NCBI RefSeq assembly: GCF_002775205.1 | Contig: NC_036445.1 | Span: 4,794,802 to 4,858,801, forward strand | Reading direction: 5' to 3' | Source: Xiphophorus maculatus | Lineage: Eukaryota; Chordata; Actinopteri; Cyprinodontiformes; Poeciliidae | Length of the DNA stretch: 64,000 nucleotides | Part shown: in pieces, positions 21,777 to 32,806 of the stretch | How positions within the stretch are numbered: the stretch's first letter is position 1 | Layout: every line of letters starts with the position of its first letter | The notes under the pieces: model-generated | Databases searched by the model: none | What the model was told of the DNA's origin: nothing | The model's input: only the letters and a program-made list of their open reading frames with translations | Program-made: the position numbers and the translations under genes

Positions 21777-24700
21777 ATGGGCGACAATGACTATGAGGAG
21801 GCGGAGCAGGAGGAAAACAGTCAGCCGGAGATAAATGATGGGGAAGAGACGGGATGCTTTAGGAAGTTCCAGAATTTGATCATCCCACCAGAGTTTCGGG
21901 ACCGGTACATGCAACGCGCTAACTGCTGCCCACCTCCGATCTTCATCATTGCCATCAGTATTGCAGAGGTAGGCTGGGATAAAAATCCCCAAACTGGAAA
22001 GTTCTCCGGCAGCTTTAAATGTTAACATCTGTGCTGCTTCCTTCTAATGTCCTAACTCATAAAGTTTGTTGCAGTAGCATAATCTCATGCTAATACTAGA
22101 AAAGTCAGGCCTTTTCTATAAATATCATGTACCGAGGTGGGTAGGAGAGCTACAGATTGTATTGAAGTAAAATAAGTGTAACTTTAATATATCTTTCCTC
22201 AAGTAAAAGTAAAGAGTTGCCAGTCAAAAATGACTCCAGTAAGAGTGAAACATGTTAGAAAAAACAGTTACTCAAGAACATGTAAATGTTTGATAATAAT
22301 AGCTGATCTAATCTGTAAAAATTATGTTGTTGGAGAGACAAAATCTAAGGTTCTTAGCAGGTTATGGCATTTTAAAGAACATTACAAAATTAAATAAAAT
22401 TAAAATAAAATAAATTCAGAAAGGAGAAGCACAACTTCCAAATCAATTTTTTTTCACAACATAAAGCTTCTGAAATCAATACTTACAACAAGTAATCTGT
22501 ATATATCAGAACAAAGTACTTTCAGTGACAAAATGGATTGTCTATTGTATTTTATTCGACCTCCAAATTGCACAGCAGGTTTGGCAGATAAAAAAAATAC
22601 TTAAATAGAAAAGCTTGTTGCACACAATAAGTGTACTTTAACTTAAACTGTAGGTCTGTGTCTGGTGCATTTTTGTTAAATCATCCTTGTTTTTTTAATT
22701 TACTGAAGTAACTATAGAAAGAGTAACCCGAATCTATACACAATTATAAATAAAAGTATGGTATAAAATACTCCTAGTAGTAGTAGTTCAGTAGTTTACT
22801 GAAGTAAAAGTAACCGTTTACTTCAGTAAAAGGTTGCTGAAGTAAATGTAACTAATTTCTATCCACATCTGATTATGTATGTAATTGCTGTGCTGTGTAA
22901 TAAAAGAGAATTTGCTGTTAAATTCATATATAGTTCCACATATAGTGACACAGAAGTCTTCCTGATTAAAAATAATTAAAAAAAAAATCTTATATCGATA
23001 TTTCTAATTTTTAGACAAATTACCGTAGTATTGTCTAAAAATATAAAGAGCTCACTCCTTTTTATCTAAGTTTTTTCACCTTTTAACATGTTGATAATTG
23101 CTGGATTTGCAATATGTTGGAGTGATAGTCTCTCAGTGTGCAGCGTTTTGTAAACAGTTCCAAGACGTCTGTGAGAACACACTGTTAGGAATTTTAGGAG
23201 TAATCATGAAAGGCCCCACATTTTAGTTTAACAATCCTCACCATCTGAGTCTGTTGCCTTCCTGCTGTCATGTCTTCACAGCATTCAGTTTTGCTCCTGA
23301 TATATTTATTTTGTAATGTTTTAAAAATGTTATTGAGTGTCCAATGCTTGATCTTCCATAGTTGGCAGTGTTTATCTACTATGCCGTGTGGAAGCCTCAT
23401 AAGCAGTGGGTGACCCTGGATGTAAGCATCTGGAAAAGTCCTCTCACCTACGATCCTTCCAAAAGACATGAAGCATGGCGGTTCTTTTCCTACATGTTCG
23501 TCCACGCTGGGTGAGGATATTCAGAAATTTTAAATACTTCAAAGATGAAGTTACAGTTTCAGGCAATGGTGAGGAAGTGCAAAACCACCCTCAGTTTTTA
23601 TCACTTTAGATATAATTGAAATTCAACGTGCTGGATTACACCTGTGCAACGGTTGCATTTACATTGTAAAGGAGCAATATTAGTGAAAAAAATAATAATG
23701 TATATACACATATATTTATATACAGTATATATATAATGATAAACTACCAAGTAGGAAATTTCATATCCCGTGAGTACAAGCCGCACAGGAAAACCAAGCA
23801 TATTTACCAAGCAGGAAAATGCATTAGCTAAGAGGAACATGAGTTACGTAGTTCACAGGATGCTAAAAAATATTAGAAAGAATGCTGTCTTTCAGGATAG
23901 CTGTTTTGCTTAGCACTAGGACTTAATGAAAAACTTGTGTTTCATATCAGTCAATATCAAAAATTATTGATTTGTTTTTTGATAAGATTATTGCATTTCA
24001 GTGAAAATCTATAGAATGATCAATCTGTTGATCTGTTGCCCAGCCATACTTAGCAGCTGTTTTTCCAATGCAGGAAATTGACAGTAAGTGTTTACCTTTT
24101 GGTTAGACAAAAAAGCTTGTTCACTATAGACACGCTTCTGTCGCAAAACAATTAAAACCACAAAAAACTATCCTGTCACACTGTTTGGGATGGAGTCACC
24201 TTTTTGTATTTTCATGTTGGTTCAGTGTTTGTTAACCTGCAGCTTTTTTTCAGTGTGGGGCACATCTTCTGCAACTTAGTGATGCAGCTCTTGCTTGGGA
24301 TCCCACTGGAAATGGTCCACAAAGGGCATGAAGTAGGATTGGTTTACCTGGCTGGTGTCCTTGCAGGTGAGCGTCACCTTTCTCTAATTTATCTTGAGCT
24401 TCTCTTCTTCTGGAACAGGTAGCTGAGATTGAGACAGAAATCAAACTATTTTGTGTTGTTTAAAAATGTTTGGAGCCTGTTTTTTCAAGTTTGACTTAGA
24501 GCTGTACTTCCTGTTGATGATTTATCTGTGCGTTTCCCCCTAGGGTCTTTGGCCAGCTCCATCTTTGATCCTCTCACTGTTTTGGTTGGGGCTTCTGGGG
24601 GCGTTTACGCCCTGTACGGAGGTTATTTCATAAATGCAGTGGTGGTAAGTTGAGAAACACTCTGACAGGAGGATCTGTTCACATTCTTCCATGTGGAAAT

Positions 24701-25769
24701 TGCTTAAGGCAGGGGCAATTACATTTTAATCTTCTTTCAGTTTAGGGAGATATTTCTGAATGCCAGTGAAAGGTGGTTTTATCAACTACTCACTCTTGGG
24801 ACTGAATGCCTTACTTTTGTGATGAAACGTGAAAAAGTTACAGTAATTTAAATACTTTTGTGACACAGTGCACATTGTGCAGTGCACATTTAGTTTATTG
24901 GTTGATAAACAAATTAACTTTTAGAGGAAATACCTTCATCTGATTTCCTTTCTTCCTTTTCACAGAATTTCAAACAGATGAAACTTATTTTTGGAGTGGC
25001 TCGAATCCTCGTCATTGTTTTAATTGGTTGGTCCCACTCTGTTTTTTGTCAGTGTTCTTTTAAAATGTCAGAAAGTGCACAATCATTTGTAGCAATGATT
25101 TAACACCGTTTTGTGTTCAGTTGTTGCAGATTTCGGCTATGCCTTATACAGAAGATTTGCCAGTTTAGAGGGAGGTGTAAAGGTAAGAAGTCTACAGTGC
25201 AATGAAAAACAAACCAGATATTTCTGGGTTTCCTCAGAAACAAACTGAGGATCAAAAGTTATTTGGCTGCTGAACTCACCAACACTGAGTATTTTCATGA
25301 CAAGCTGTCATTCATGCAGACGTATGCATACAGGTATGCATGTATTTCTGCATAAATTATGGTTTCAACTTGATTTTGTAATAACTAAGTTGATTCTTAG
25401 CTTCCTGGCTACACAAACACAAATGGTGTTTACTGAAAACTTGACTCCTTACCCCCTCACCCATTTAGTTTATTGGCTGTCTGTTAAACTAGTCCTGTGA
25501 GTTTTACTCAACATTTAGTGGAGTCAGATAACAGCAACTTATAGCCCAGAGGCCTGAACTGAAACCTGATTTTATCATATTTTCTTCAGGTGTCGTTTGT
25601 GGCTCATTTGGGAGGAATTGTTGCCGGGCTGACTATCGGATACGTCTTCTTCATTAATTTCAATATGAAGCTGTGTAAAAACCCACTTTTCTGGATTTGC
25701 ATATTTGGATATGCTGTCTTCATTATCTTCGCCGTGTTCTTCAACATCTTCATCTCTCCTGCATCATAG
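21777..25769 (+). CDS. rhbdl2: Rhomboid-related protein 2 (intramembrane serine protease)
   Basis: Rhomboid proteases cut transmembrane segments of membrane proteins inside the bilayer. There are seven coding exons: 21777-21968, 23362-23510, 24254-24366, 24544-24644, 24966-25026, 25121-25182 and 25590-25769. All junctions are GT-AG and in phase. The product is 285 aa, against about 303 in human RHBDL2. An acidic cytoplasmic N-terminus (about 1-55) is followed by hydrophobic helices. Catalytic features are the serine in GASGG (S169), the histidine in AHLGG (H232), and HIFCN (H117, N121), which forms the oxyanion site. The WR-like motif (EAWRFFSYMFVH) in the L1 loop is also present. The protein ends at a hydrophobic tail, FISPAS. 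Upstream untranslated bases from 21746 imply a separate first exon. The polyadenylation signal is near 26729. Intron 1 of the coding part contains a 740-bp transposon. Confidence 0.95.
22132..22871. mobile_element. Non-autonomous hAT-like element, 740 bp
   Basis: The left end CCGAGGTGGGTAG and the right end CTATCCACATCTG are inverted repeats. The 8-bp flanks ATCATGTA (22124-22131) and ATTATGTA (22872-22879) match at 7 of 8. The interior is dominated by AGTAAAAGTA/TACTCAAGTA-type motifs, a well-known teleost repeat type. It has no open frame of note and lies inside rhbdl2. Confidence 0.75.
23690..23735. repeat. AT-rich (TA)n-type microsatellite, imperfect
   Basis: TATATACACATATATTTATATACAGTATATATATAA: degenerate TA repeats in the rhbdl2 intron between 23510 and 24254. 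The same intron carries one end of a third GCCCAGCC-type MITE near 23940-24050. Confidence 0.7.
23940..24052. mobile_element. GGGCTGGGCAAT-type MITE, partial
   Basis: The right end reads CTGTTGCCCAGCCATAC near 24033-24049. The part inside it, with ATTATTGATTTG and AGTGAAAATC, resembles the AT-rich end of the copies at 11925 and 21030. A left terminus is not clear, so it is probably truncated or diverged. Confidence 0.4.
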
Positions 25770-26755
25770 AACTGGAGAAGATTTCACCCAGCGTTTGGCT
25801 CAGGAGTCTTGTTTTGACTTGTCTTAAAGTCTTTGTGAATATCAACAAATTGTTTATCTTGAGATTGATACAGATTTTCTAGTTTTAAAGCTTGTATTTT
25901 GACTTGGTTTATAATAGGGCCATTTAGTAGTGTCTCATAGAACTGCAAAGACACTAACTGTGTCTTATTTTTCAGCTGTTGGGCGACTTGCATGCAGTCA
26001 AAGTCACATTGTGAAGAGAGTTTCATTCTGTATCGCACTAGGTGACAAACAACCAAGCAAGGAAGGCTATACTGGTGCCGTGAGAAGCGAGGAGGGTTAT
26101 AGACACACACTATAGACAAAAAAGAGGTGTTTTGAATATTTAATCAAATCATATTTGATTTTTTCCAGATAAGATGTTAAACTTTCTTAATTTCCATATA
26201 CTGATTTGATGGAAACCATTGTTTGTTTCGTTTGCATCAACATCTCTCATCCAGTATTAACAAAACCCCTGTAAATATGAATTATTCTTCACAAAAATCA
26301 CATTTTCAAACCTTATTAACAACATTAAAGTACTAAAGAGCTTTTATCATTAGGTCTCATTTTATGCCTCATTTATTGTGCTGTATCCTGTTAAAGGAAC
26401 AATGAAATGTCCAGTAAGATGTAAAACAGATGGTGGACACACCAGTTATTGCAACTTATCGGTCACTACATCTTAATATTGTTGCCTCATGTCAACTTTG
26501 TAAATACATTTAAAAGTTGACTGTAATTTCTTTTCTTTTTTTTTCCTATTTTTGTAAGGGTGATAACTAAATACTAGCTTTAAAAATAGGGTATTTTTGT
26601 AGGTTTGGTAATGTAGAAACATGATGTTTTAGAAGATATACTGCTAATCTAAGAGGCCATGGAGACTTTCCAACTGAAGTCCAAATATGACTTTTTGTTT
26701 GCTTGTGAATTTTCATATCATGTGTTCAAATAAAGTTAGTTTAATTAAGTGTGTT
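25770..26755 (+). other. rhbdl2 3'UTR with polyadenylation signal
   Basis: AT-rich sequence from the stop codon to AATAAA at 26729-26734, in TTCAAATAAAGTTAG context. A second AATAAA lies near 26785. Confidence 0.5.
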
Positions 26756-26789
26756 TTACAATGCTTGAGCTGGCTTCCTTCTGAAATAA

Positions 26790-29701
26790 AAGAAGCTCTT
26801 TTACTAGATTGTTTTGTCTGATTGTAGATTACCATCAATGTGTTAAGAAATTTGTATTTTCATGTTGCAGTCATTTTTATCAGCTATCTGTATAAAGTTT
26901 GCAGTTTCTAAGCTGAACTCAATTATACTGAAAAAATGCATTTATTTATCACATCTCTGGAAAAGGTAGTGAATAGAGACCATGTTTCTAATTTTTATGT
27001 AATTCTGTAAACCAGTGATTCTTGAGAAGTGGGACAAAATGGGTTTAAATTCTCCCAAAACATTTTTTAATTATTCCTCAAGCTTATGTATACAAATATA
27101 ACAAATGTTTTGGAAATGTAAAGATGCTAAGGTGCAGGCTCCCAGTTGCAACAATTTTTTCAAAATTACATTTTTAATGGACCTTTTAATTCAATTTATT
27201 GATACTTTTATAATTATTTATTTGAATACTTATACTTAATTGCCATAATATATTATCTTACTATTCCTTTAATTGTTTTATACTATTATAATGTATTGAA
27301 TTCTGCTCCAGGGCAGGGGATTTTACAGACACCCTCCACATACTACAATGTTTAAAATAAAAAATATTCAGCAAACACCAGGAAAACATACATTGTTGTG
27401 CTCACATGGCCCAGGTTAGTTTAGTCAAATATTTGAAAAAAATATATTTTTTGTATGTTCAAATTTTGTGCTTTATCCATAGGACCTGTTTTGTCCCTCT
27501 TCTTAAGAATTACTGAAACGCTTCTGGAAATGAGATGTGCATAAAGTACTTATTGACCAATTCTGTGCTGACATCAATATCACATCCTGGGACAAGACAA
27601 ACACCCTGTACTTTGCTAATATAAATTTAAAAATCTGAGTGTATTTTGACATGATTCAAAATACACTCATGGGTCACTTCTATCAGTGACACCTAATGGA
27701 GGATTGCATCCTTTTCAGAATTGCCTTTCTATAATATAGCTGTTAGAAAAATCCTTCAATGTCCATACAGACATGAGATATCATGTAACTCAAGAAGCCA
27801 GAATGAGATTATCTGAGCCTTGTGATATGATACATTTTCCTACTGTAAGTAGCCCTTATTCTCTGACATGTAAAAGACATTTGTATCTATACAGCTGCCA
27901 TTGATAACGCAGCCGATGCAGTTCCAGGAAGGTGTCACACATAAACGCAAATACTGGGTCAGATGTAAATCCTGTTCATCAGTTTCTGAGTTCATTCTCA
28001 AGGAAGGGTGCAGCAAAGAGTCCAGTCTAAGAGTTCCTGAGAACTATTTTCACAAGACTACATACACAGGATCCAGTTTGGCAAACATGCACTGACAGTC
28101 CAACCCTCTTGTTCCCTCCACCAGCTACTCGTTTTGGATTTTTTTTAGTACATAAATACTTATTGTGTTATGTTTGAAATTGAAATTATTTGAAAATTGC
28201 TTTTTGTATTTACTCAGAAACAAATAATGCACAACATAGGGATGAGGCAGTTTCTGTACAGATTGTCCTTAAACTGAACAGAGAAAAAAAATTCTGAACA
28301 CAGAACAATTAAAAACATTTAGTGTTTAGAAATTTGATTTGGCTGTTTCAACAAAAACACTGAACTGCACTGAACATCTGTTAACATTTACCATCTAATC
28401 TGAATAGGATTGCTATAACGTATAAAAACCCCCCACCAAAACCATAGACTGTCTGTCTTTAAACTCAAAGCAGTAAAGATCAGTGAATAATTTTTTTTTC
28501 TCCCTCTTATAACATAGCTCTTGTTTATTCACAATATGTATCTAAACTTATAAAAGTAAAAGGTCATGACCTATGTGCATCAGTGAGCTGTGAAGTTTTC
28601 TGGATTGTTGTGTTCACAGCTGTCCTTTCACACCTCTGCCGTTTTTGTGTCTTTCTGGAAATGCTGGAGCACATAAGAGCCTGTTCACGAATTTCTAAAA
28701 AGCATCAAGGATTTTTAAACCTACTAATTTTTTTAATGGCTCAAGAAATTAAGCTTTTTATTTTTCTTAAATTATCAGTAAAAGTAGCAAATAAGCCTTT
28801 GAAAATAATCACTTATCTAGAGGAGCTTCACTTTTTGAATTAAAGTTCAAATCAGATTTTTCATGATGTAATGCATTGAGATGCAGCTGTATCTCTATTA
28901 AGATATCTGCAGTACTGGTTTTCTTTTATGGTAAATGTCAATTATTTTCTCAATGAAAAATTCAACATAAATCAGTTTTTGTACAACCCTGTGGAAATCT
29001 GAATTAGGAGCTCAGGCCTCAGAGAAATCTGGTATTGGCCACTAAAAGCTGTGCAGTGAGGGTTTAAAAAAATTAAATTAGACTTCTGAGCATATTGGTA
29101 AGCAAATAGCAGAACATAGCTGTCCACAATAGCAACAAACTTTGTTTCTGGAAACAATTAACCTATTATAGAGCAAGACATACTTGGACCCTGACCATCT
29201 TCACTTCTGTAGTTTAATGTATTATTGTTTCTGAATGCATTTTGTATGATCAATGATAAAAGATCAGGGTTAAAATATTGTTGGAGTATTGTAAAGAAAT
29301 GTAAATTGCCAGCAGAGCTAGAATAATTGTAGGTTTGTTTTTTTCCCCTCATGCCAGTTTCAGACCACAGGCTGCCTAAATCCCAAAAATTAAACAATGT
29401 TACTTCCCTACACAATGAACACGTGATCGCATTTTGAGGAGAAAATAAATTGCACTCAAGGTTCCACACTTTGAACTTATTTTACTAAAGACTGAACACT
29501 CAGGAAAAATATATACAAACATATTCACAATAAGTTAGAATATAAGAAAAGAATAAAGTTGGCATTTATAGATAAACATCACAGCCACATAAAACATTCG
29601 GCTTTCACCTTTTACAGTGTCGTTTTCCTTAAATTCAAACTGACAGCAGCATAAACAAAATAATACGTTTATCAAAACAAAGACGAGTTTGTTCTTGAAA
29701 T
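26790..29701. other. Intergenic, rhbdl2 to mycbp (tail-to-tail)
   Basis: No coding exon is visible on either strand. Human GJA9 lies between MYCBP and RHBDL2, but no connexin frame (a long single exon) exists here. The part next to 29701 should be the mycbp 3'UTR, but no convincing polyadenylation signal was picked. Confidence 0.5.
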
Positions 29702-31586
29702 CTAGTTAGCAGTGCCGCCATCTTCTGAAGCTGGTTCATACTGCTGCAGCTAGGAAGACATCCAAAAAACACTGGTATTAGCTTTTATTTCATTTGAACA
29801 ATTACTGTTTTTTCATAATGAGAATCATTAGAATAAAAGAAAATATCCCAATCAATGTAAACAGCACAATATAAACAAAAAACATGTAATTAATCCTGAC
29901 ACTCTATCCTTATTAAAACTGGGCCAGTTATGGGAGGAGGTTCTATAAGGGAGTTTATTTTTTTGATTACACCAATGTTGGTTCTGAAATCCATTTTATT
30001 CACTTATAAAGTCAATAAAAGGTTTTTTAAAAAAGCTATGAAAAAATAAACTACTGATAGAAACCAGCAAATGTCATTTGCACATAAAAAACATGATGGA
30101 TGAACCTATTCATTGGAGTAAAATGTAAGAATACAGTGCTCTCTTGTGGACTGTGCTGGTACATTTCATTGACTATTCAGACCAATTATATAGAATTACA
30201 TTAGAAAAAAAGAGAAGCAAACATACCCTTGCTTTGAGATCTTTGTTTTCCTCCTCCAGACATGCACATCTCTGTCTCAGGTCATTCACTTCCTGCTGCA
30301 GAGCCTCTGTGTCTGCTGAAGTCAGGGTAACGGCACCAAGATGCCCCTTCACATATCTGGAAGGAGTTAGTTAAAGAATCTACAGCCAGTGAGTGCTCAA
30401 CAAAAATCTGAAATCATCACCGGCTGCACCAAAAAATAAAATCAGACATGTATAAAGAAGGATACTCCAGAGCATTGGCAGGCTTCTCTTGTTGCTCATA
30501 CAGAGACACAAAAACTAAAAAGGAGCAGAAAGAGGTTACAACATATATCTCTTGTTTCTTGGAAGACATGTTTATCTCACATCCAAAAGACTTCGTCATT
30601 TAGGAAAGGAAAAAGGCTAATATAAGAAGTCAGTTATACCTGTGTTATTCTATTAAGTGCAAGGCAAATACGTATCATCTAAGAAATAGATACTTGAAAA
30701 TTGATAGTAAATTCAGGACGTTTTAATAAATGCCATGAAATTTGAACTTTGTAATCAATTTTACACACTTTAAAAGCAGTAGAAGATTTTTTTTTCTTAT
30801 TTAATTTGAAGCTATATCACGTTATGATTTTTATTCTTATTTATATATTTAGTTTTTGCGAACACGCCGTGAAACTTGAATTTTTACTTATACAGTGAGA
30901 ATTTCACATCGGCTCGTAGCCAAATTCTTGATACAGTCTCGTTATTTAAACTGTGAATTGTTTCCCCACCCAAGTCTTGGTGACGAGACATCTGCTCCTC
31001 TGGTTTGAATGAGTCGCTACTCAAACACACCTGAGTCCAATAATTTAATTAGATGATCTCAGCATAACCTACTGAGAGCTGTGTTCCACTACCCAGTGAA
31101 TTATGTAACGTTTAGAACTTCATCTCCTCATTGCAAACTGGAAACGTTTCCAAAAAGTAAAAAATAAAATAAAGTGTACTAAAACTAAGCTGTCGCTGTC
31201 AAATCTAAACAGTAAACATGACCAAAAGTCCTACATGAATTACAAAACGAGCGAAGCGATAAAAAGCGTGAGCATAGTCCATATTGGCTTGCAACTCCAT
31301 AATAAAAACCCAGAAGTTACAGCCTTTGTAGTGCAAATAAAAAATAAGCGACCCACCACTGGTGAGACTGTCAACGACTCCAGTTTTTTCCAAATATCTT
31401 CTGAAATGTTCTCTCTTAGAGTCAGAGGCCTGTGGGAAGAGAACACAGTAATTTAAAAGGCATTATTTCACTTTGAAGCCTCCGGGCGTGCTAACAGCGC
31501 AGCTAGCGTGCAGGATCTCTAACAAATCTTCTTTACATGGAGAAATATAAAGCGACATTAAAAACACGTACTCTATAATGCGCCAT
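29702..31586 (-). CDS. mycbp: c-Myc-binding protein (AMY-1)
   Basis: A small adaptor that binds the N-terminus of c-Myc and, in other vertebrates, also A-kinase anchoring proteins. There are five exons on the - strand, in order 31586-31572, 31429-31357, 30514-30466, 30356-30227 and 29749-29702. All junctions are GT-AG and phase is preserved. The product is 104 aa; human MYCBP has 103. Conserved blocks are MAHYR (human MAHYK), SDSKREHFRRYLEKTGVVD, SLYEQQEKPANALEYVKGHL and the C-terminal coiled coil with LEEENKDLKAR, ending in LQQYEP. The first exon encodes only five residues. The last few residues (SEDGGTAN) differ from the human tail. The gene is head-to-head with rragc. Confidence 0.95.
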
Positions 31587-32806
31587 GATGATATCGGCTG
31601 TAAAGCTGACTGAATGCAAAGCTTATATATTTGGTCTACCGGTTGGTATCGGGGCGAATGAAAAACAGGTAAAGTACCACCGGGTCGGTAAAGTTAACTT
31701 TCGTTTTAAGGGCTCCAAACATACAGCTGCACTGAACTCAGTGCTGCCTTCATGTATCTCCTGTAAAACGCAGCAGGTCCTCGTTTGTATAAAAGGAAAA
31801 CCTTCATTAGTTAAACTAAATAAATAAGATAAAACGGATAATTTGACGACTACAGTAAAATATTATAAAAAAGACAGAACAATTATATCTTTAATAAAAT
31901 GACAACAAAATAAAAACATCACATTTCTAAAACACACAAATTGAACTTCAATCACAGCACAAACAAGTCATTATAGATTAAACTAAAAATAAAAAATAGA
32001 ATAGAAAAAGAAATAAACTAAATAAAACCCCACTGATCAATTTAAGAAGCAAATAAAATAACATATGAGAAAAAAGTATTTTTCTTTGCTTATTCCTTTC
32101 TTTCTCTTTCTTTTTTTATTACTTATTTATTGATGTAATCCCAATGTATATATCTACTGCTGATTATATGTTACCTTAAAACATTTTTTCTCTGGAATAA
32201 ACGTCAAATATTTTGATTATGATATTTCCTACATTTTAGATAGACTTTGAAAGCGTTAAATTACTGATGCGTGTGTCTGTCCCCATCTGCTGGTAGTTTG
32301 AGAAATATCTATCGGTTTCTGTTTAGTAGTATTTTATAACCTTCAATAAATATTTACTCTTTCGAAATAACAAATAAAAACCATAAAACACAGTTTAATT
32401 AGGTTTGGTCAACAGGATTTGGTTTAAATTGTTAAATACTGCAAAAGCAACTATTTTGTTTCCTGAATAGACGGTTTAGTTCACAAAACAAGTCTGGGTA
32501 CTAGTCAGGTGACAGCGAAAAACCTCAAAACACTGACAGGTTCACCAGCCAATCATCGTTTGAGATGTAAACCAAGCAACGAATCAGAATTAAAAGGCGG
32601 GACCATGAGCATTTTTTTTTCATCTAAGAGGAAATCCTAAGGAAATGTGTGGGATCATCATGCACTGTGTTTTCAAGAGGCTAATACGATATTGACTACC
32701 TGCTTTCAAAACAAGACAGGTTTATAGCGTCTGGTGACAAACACAACTGTGTTTAGATATATTTAGAGTCGGCGCAGACAGCGGAAGCGACCGTTGTTAG
32801 GTCAAA
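31587..32806. promoter_or_regulatory. Shared intergenic region of mycbp and rragc (head-to-head)
   Basis: This 1.2-kb interval separates the start codons of two divergently transcribed genes. On the rragc side there are a CCAAT box (32549-32553) and a GC-box-like GGCGGGAC (32597-32604). On the mycbp side no clear box is visible. The middle (about 31820-32260) is A/T-rich and shows nothing else. The length is at the upper end for a shared bidirectional promoter, so two separate promoters are also possible. Confidence 0.45.

Noticed and set aside
32500-32520. CLEAR/TFEB-like site upstream of rragc
   Set aside because: The sequence here is TCAGGTGAC, not the GTCACGTGAC core, so a TFEB site cannot be supported.
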